Source of the DNA: an uncultured Eggerthellaceae bacterium
Lineage (GTDB): Bacteria > Actinomycetota > Coriobacteriia > Coriobacteriales > Eggerthellaceae
DNA length: 8,177 nucleotides
Direction of reading: 5' to 3'
NCBI GenBank assembly: GCA_958454405.1
Contig: CAUEBO010000091.1
Location: 1 to 8,177 of the forward strand
The notes below the pieces were generated by a model that was not told the DNA's origin, did not search any database, and worked only from the letters and a program-made list of their open reading frames with translations. Every line of letters begins with the position of its first letter. Positions within the stretch are counted from its first letter, which is position 1. The translations under genes were made by a program, and so were the position numbers. Of this stretch, positions 5,468 through 8,177 are shown in pieces.

Positions 5468-5514
5468 TACTCTCTTATGTATCAAAATTGCAGATCTTGA
5501 TACATAAGAGAGTA
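5468..5514. repeat. Perfect 18-bp AT-rich inverted repeat
   Basis: TACTCTCTTATGTATCAA (5468-5485) and TTGATACATAAGAGAGTA (5497-5514) are exact reverse complements separated by 11 bases. No T run follows on either strand, so it is a poor terminator. Arms of this length could be a regulator site, the ends of a tiny mobile element, or an RNA hairpin. The inner part ATGTATCAA...TTGATACAT looks like a dyad operator, but I cannot name a regulator. Confidence 0.7.
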
Positions 5515-5616
5515 GTTTCTGGCTTCTTATTGTTAGTTTCGCTGCGTTTTCACGACAAGAAATGCTGCTCGTGCAGAACAACCAGCCCTACAAACCAGAA
5601 CGCGGCGCAGCAGCAC

Positions 5617-5647
5617 GCGCGCCGCTTGCTCGATGCAAGCGGCGCGC
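5617..5647 (-). terminator. GC-rich hairpin after purL
   Basis: GCGCGCCGCTTGC (5617-5629) pairs exactly with GCAAGCGGCGCGC (5635-5647) around the loop TCGAT. On the minus strand it begins 37 bases after the purL stop, a normal place for a terminator. No T run follows (GTGCTGCTGC), so it may be a U-less terminator or a 3' stabilising stem. Confidence 0.55.
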
Positions 5648-5684
5648 AAGCGAAACCCGTTGAAAAGCGTCCTCGTGCGGTGCG

Positions 5685-8177
5685 TCAGTCCGTGAAGTAC
5701 CCCACGCCGCCTTCGAACAGCGGCTGGAACAAATCGCCTGGAACGTTTTGGTACAGGCCCGAGCCGCGGCGCTCGCTGTGACCCATCTTGCCCAAGATGC
5801 GGCCGTCGGGGCTCGTGATGCCCTCGACAGCCCACACGGAGCCGTTCGGGTTTACGTCCAGATCCAGGGACGGCACGCCCTGCTCGTCGACGTACTGGGT
5901 GGCGATCTGGCCCCTCTCCTTCAGCTCGGCCAGCAGCCCGGGGCTCGCGACGAAGCGGCCCTCGCCGTGGCTCACGGGCACCGTGTGGACGTCGCCCACC
6001 TCGCAGCGGCTGAGCCACGGCGACAGGCTGGACGCCACGCGCGTGCGCACGAGGCGGCTCTGGTGGCGGCCGATAGTGTTGAACGTGAGCGTGGGGCAGC
6101 TCTCGTCCATGGGGCGGATGTCGCCGTAGGGCACCAGGCCCAGCTTCACGAGCGCCTGGAAGCCGTTGCAGATGCCCAGCATGAGGCCGTCGCGGTTCTG
6201 CAGCAGGTCGCGCACCGCCTCCGTCACCGCCGGGGCGCGGAAGAACGCCGTGATGAACTTGGCGGAGCCGTCGGGCTCGTCGCCGCCGGAGAAGCCGCCC
6301 GGCAGCATGATGATCTGGCTGTTGTTGATGAGCCGCACCAGCTCGGCCGTGCTCTCGGCCACGGCGTCGGGCGTGAGGTTGTTGATGACGAACGTCTGGG
6401 CCACAGCACCCGCCGCCTCGAAGGCGCGGGCGGAGTCGTACTCGCAGTTGTTGCCCGGGAACACGGGAATCACCACGCGCGGGCGCGCGATGGTTCCGTT
6501 GTACGTGAGCGGGATGGCGTCGGCGCAGCTGACGGCCTCCACCTTCTCACCAGCGCCCCTATACGGGAACACGGGCTCCAGCTGGGCTTCCCATGCCTCC
6601 TGCAGTTCGGTCAAGTCGACAGTCTCGCCCGCCGCGACAAACTCGTACGCCTTCGTCGTGACGCCCGCCTCGGCCACGCACAGGGCATCGGTCGTCGCAG
6701 GAGCGTCCGCGCCTTCGGCCAGCTCCACGAAGAAGCTGCCGTACGCAGGCACGAACAGGTCGTCCGCCGTCACCTGGTCGGCCAGCTTCACGCCGATGGC
6801 GTTGCCCACGCACATCTTGAACAGCGCCTCGGCCGCGGCCCCGTAGCCCGGCGTGGACACGGCCAGCGCATCCCCGCTGCCGATGAGCCGCTCCACAACC
6901 GCAAGGGCCTCCAGCAGCCCGGCGGCATCGGGCAGCACGCCCTCGTACACGGCGGGCGCGATGCGCACCACGCGGCTGCCCGCCTGCTTGAACTCGGGAG
7001 ACGTCACGCGGTCAACCGACCCCACCGCCGTGGCGAACGACACCAGCGTGGGCGGCACGTCGAGCTGCTCGAAGCTGCCCGACATGGAGTCCTTGCCGCC
7101 GATGGAGCCCACGCCCAGGTCGATCTGCGCCTTGAGCGCGCCCAGAATGGCCGCCGCGGGCTTGCCCCAGCGCTCGGGTTCGTCGCGCAGCTTCTCGAAG
7201 TACTCCTGGAACGTCAGGTACATGTCCTCGCGCTTGAAACCGGCGGCCGCCAGCTTCGCCACGCTCTCCACCACGGCCACGTACGAGCCGTCGAACTGGT
7301 TGGCCTCGGTCAGATACGGGTTGAAACCCCAGGCCATGCCGCTCACCGTGGTGGTCTCACCGAACACGGGGAGCTTCGCCACCATGGCCATGGCTGGCGT
7401 GAGCTGGCGCGCGCCGCCGAACGGCATGAGCGCCGTAGCCGCGCCGATGGTGGAGTCGAAGCGCTCCGACAGACCCTTGTTCGAGCACACGTTCAAGTCG
7501 GTGACCAGCGCATGCAGGCGCTCGCCCAGCGTGTCGCCCGCCCACGTGCGCTCGTAGGAGCCGCCAGGCAGCACGTGCACGTCCTGGTGCTTCGGCGCGC
7601 CGTTGCTGTTGAGGAACGCGCGGCTCACGTCCACGATGGTGGTGCCGTTCCACTCCATGCGCACGCGCGCTTCTTCGGTGACCTCGGCGATGGGCGTGGC
7701 CTCAAGGTTCTCCTCGTGCGCGAGCGCGATGAACGCGTCTGCGTCCTCGGCCGCCAGCGCCACGGCCATGCGCTCCTGGCTCTCGGCGATGGCCAGCTCC
7801 GTGCCGTCCAGGCCCTCGTACTTCTTCGGCACCTTGTTCAGGTTCACGAACAGGCCGTCGGCCAGCTCGCCCACGGCCACGGACACGCCGCCCGCGCCGA
7901 AGTCGTTGCAGCGCTTGATCATGCGGCACGCGTCGCCGCGGCGGAACAGGCGCTGGATCTTGCGCTCCACCGGCGCGTTGCCCTTCTGCACCTCGGCGCC
8001 GCAGCTTTCCAACGAGCCCAGGTTGTGCGCCTTGGACGATCCCGTGGCGCCGCCAATGCCGTCGCGGCCCGTGCGGCCGCCCAGCAGCACGATCACGTCG
8101 CCCGGCGCGGGCGTCTCGCGCCGCACGTGGTCGGCCGGCGTGGCGCCCACCACCGCGCCGATCTCCATGCGCTTGGC
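5685..8177 (-). CDS. purL: Phosphoribosylformylglycinamidine synthase, single-chain type (N-terminus outside window)
   Basis: The last 830 residues are present; the gene runs off the right edge, and full proteins of this type are about 1,250 residues. It catalyses the fourth step of purine synthesis: FGAR, glutamine and ATP give FGAM, in the cytoplasm. The fragment shows the nucleotide-binding glycine-rich block G-G-R-T-G-R-D-G-I-G-G-A-T-G-S-S (33-48) and the second AIRS-like half with G-G-K-D-S-M (360-365). A complete class I glutaminase domain starts near residue 563. Its triad is Cys670 in G-I-C-N-G-F-Q plus His800 and Glu802 in G-H-S-E-R. The G-G-F-S-G-G-D-E-P-D-G-S-A-K loop is also present. 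Synthetase and glutaminase in one chain, with the G-G-R-T-G-R-D-G block, fit the clostridial-type clade (TIGR01857) rather than the split PurL/PurQ/PurS form. The reading frame is intact to the TGA at 5685. Confidence 0.95.
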   Translation of the reverse strand, partial: AKRMEIGAVVGATPADHVRRETPAPGDVIVLLGGRTGRDGIGGATGSSKAHNLGSLESCGAEVQKGNAPVERKIQRLFRRGDACRMIKRCNDFGAGGVSVAVGELADGLFVNLNKVPKKYEGLDGTELAIAESQERMAVALAAEDADAFIALAHEENLEATPIAEVTEEARVRMEWNGTTIVDVSRAFLNSNGAPKHQDVHVLPGGSYERTWAGDTLGERLHALVTDLNVCSNKGLSERFDSTIGAATALMPFGGARQLTPAMAMVAKLPVFGETTTVSGMAWGFNPYLTEANQFDGSYVAVVESVAKLAAAGFKREDMYLTFQEYFEKLRDEPERWGKPAAAILGALKAQIDLGVGSIGGKDSMSGSFEQLDVPPTLVSFATAVGSVDRVTSPEFKQAGSRVVRIAPAVYEGVLPDAAGLLEALAVVERLIGSGDALAVSTPGYGAAAEALFKMCVGNAIGVKLADQVTADDLFVPAYGSFFVELAEGADAPATTDALCVAEAGVTTKAYEFVAAGETVDLTELQEAWEAQLEPVFPYRGAGEKVEAVSCADAIPLTYNGTIARPRVVIPVFPGNNCEYDSARAFEAAGAVAQTFVINNLTPDAVAESTAELVRLINNSQIIMLPGGFSGGDEPDGSAKFITAFFRAPAVTEAVRDLLQNRDGLMLGICNGFQALVKLGLVPYGDIRPMDESCPTLTFNTIGRHQSRLVRTRVASSLSPWLSRCEVGDVHTVPVSHGEGRFVASPGLLAELKERGQIATQYVDEQGVPSLDLDVNPNGSVWAVEGITSPDGRILGKMGHSERRGSGLYQNVPGDLFQPLFEGGVGYFTD

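Larger units (their letters stand above)
5311..5684. other. AT-richer gap with three inverted repeats between the DUF6323 gene and purL
   Basis: This 374-bp gap is notably richer in A and T than the genes on either side, especially 5460-5560. It contains a plus-strand promoter-like pair of boxes (5362-5390), a near-perfect palindrome with a T run (5402-5433), an 18-bp inverted repeat (5468-5514) and a 13-bp GC-rich hairpin after purL (5617-5647). Short frames on both strands, such as the minus-strand one at 5387-5581, exist only because the palindromes have no stops; they have no ribosome sites. The promoter for the DUF6323-DUF6179 operon should lie here. TATAGT on the minus strand (5391-5386) is the best -10 candidate, with a weak -35. 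Confidence 0.6.

Noticed and set aside
5460..5560. CRISPR array or tRNA in the AT-rich island
   Set aside because: There is one inverted repeat pair, not regularly spaced direct repeats, and no cloverleaf can be drawn.
5387..5581. Short minus-strand ORF of 64 codons in the gap
   Set aside because: It is created by the two palindromes, resembles the plus-strand translation of the same repeats, and has no Shine-Dalgarno site.
4819..5781. A 320-codon plus-strand frame over the DUF6323 gene and into purL
   Set aside because: It is antisense to two recognisable genes and shows no domain or start signal.

Overview
The window is high-GC DNA with GC-ending codons and compact operons. It carries a complete Asp23 alkaline-shock module of the Gram-positive type and a single-chain, clostridial-type purL. 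Together these point to a high-GC Gram-positive anaerobe, most likely a gut coriobacterium of the Eggerthella/Gordonibacter kind. That placement is inferred from gene content and style; there is no rRNA gene in the window to settle it.

Left part, plus strand. After the last 42 codons of a truncated gene (1-129) comes a three-gene unit: amaP (294-914, membrane anchor), a DUF2273 small membrane protein (927-1301) and an Asp23/Gls24 protein (1404-1913). The unit ends in a strong intrinsic terminator at 1981-2014. A 13-bp stem-loop sits between the DUF2273 and asp23 genes. In the family model AmaP anchors Asp23 to the membrane, and the module is linked to cell-envelope stress. A 644-bp non-coding stretch follows. 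It holds a polypyrimidine tract (2041-2205), a large imperfect inverted repeat (2315-2467) and a possible promoter. It leads to a DUF2974/Mbeg1-like alpha/beta-hydrolase gene (2558-3718) with a clear G-H-S-K-G nucleophile elbow.

Right part, minus strand. A two-gene operon of unknown function faces the hydrolase tail to tail, with 19 bp between the stops. It encodes a DUF6323-like protein (5310-4651) followed by a DUF6179-like protein (4643-3738). The family names come from memory of sequence patterns. A 374-bp AT-rich gap (5311-5684) then holds three strong inverted repeats. One of them lies directly behind a good plus-strand promoter that has no gene of its own. Last is the 3' two thirds of purL (8177-5685), with the complete glutaminase domain.

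The most promising under-described material is the DUF6323/DUF6179 pair, the promoter-plus-palindrome and the 18-bp inverted repeat in the 5.3-5.7 kb gap, and the paired-arm element at 2.3-2.5 kb. I see no phage, IS transposase, CRISPR array, tRNA or rRNA.
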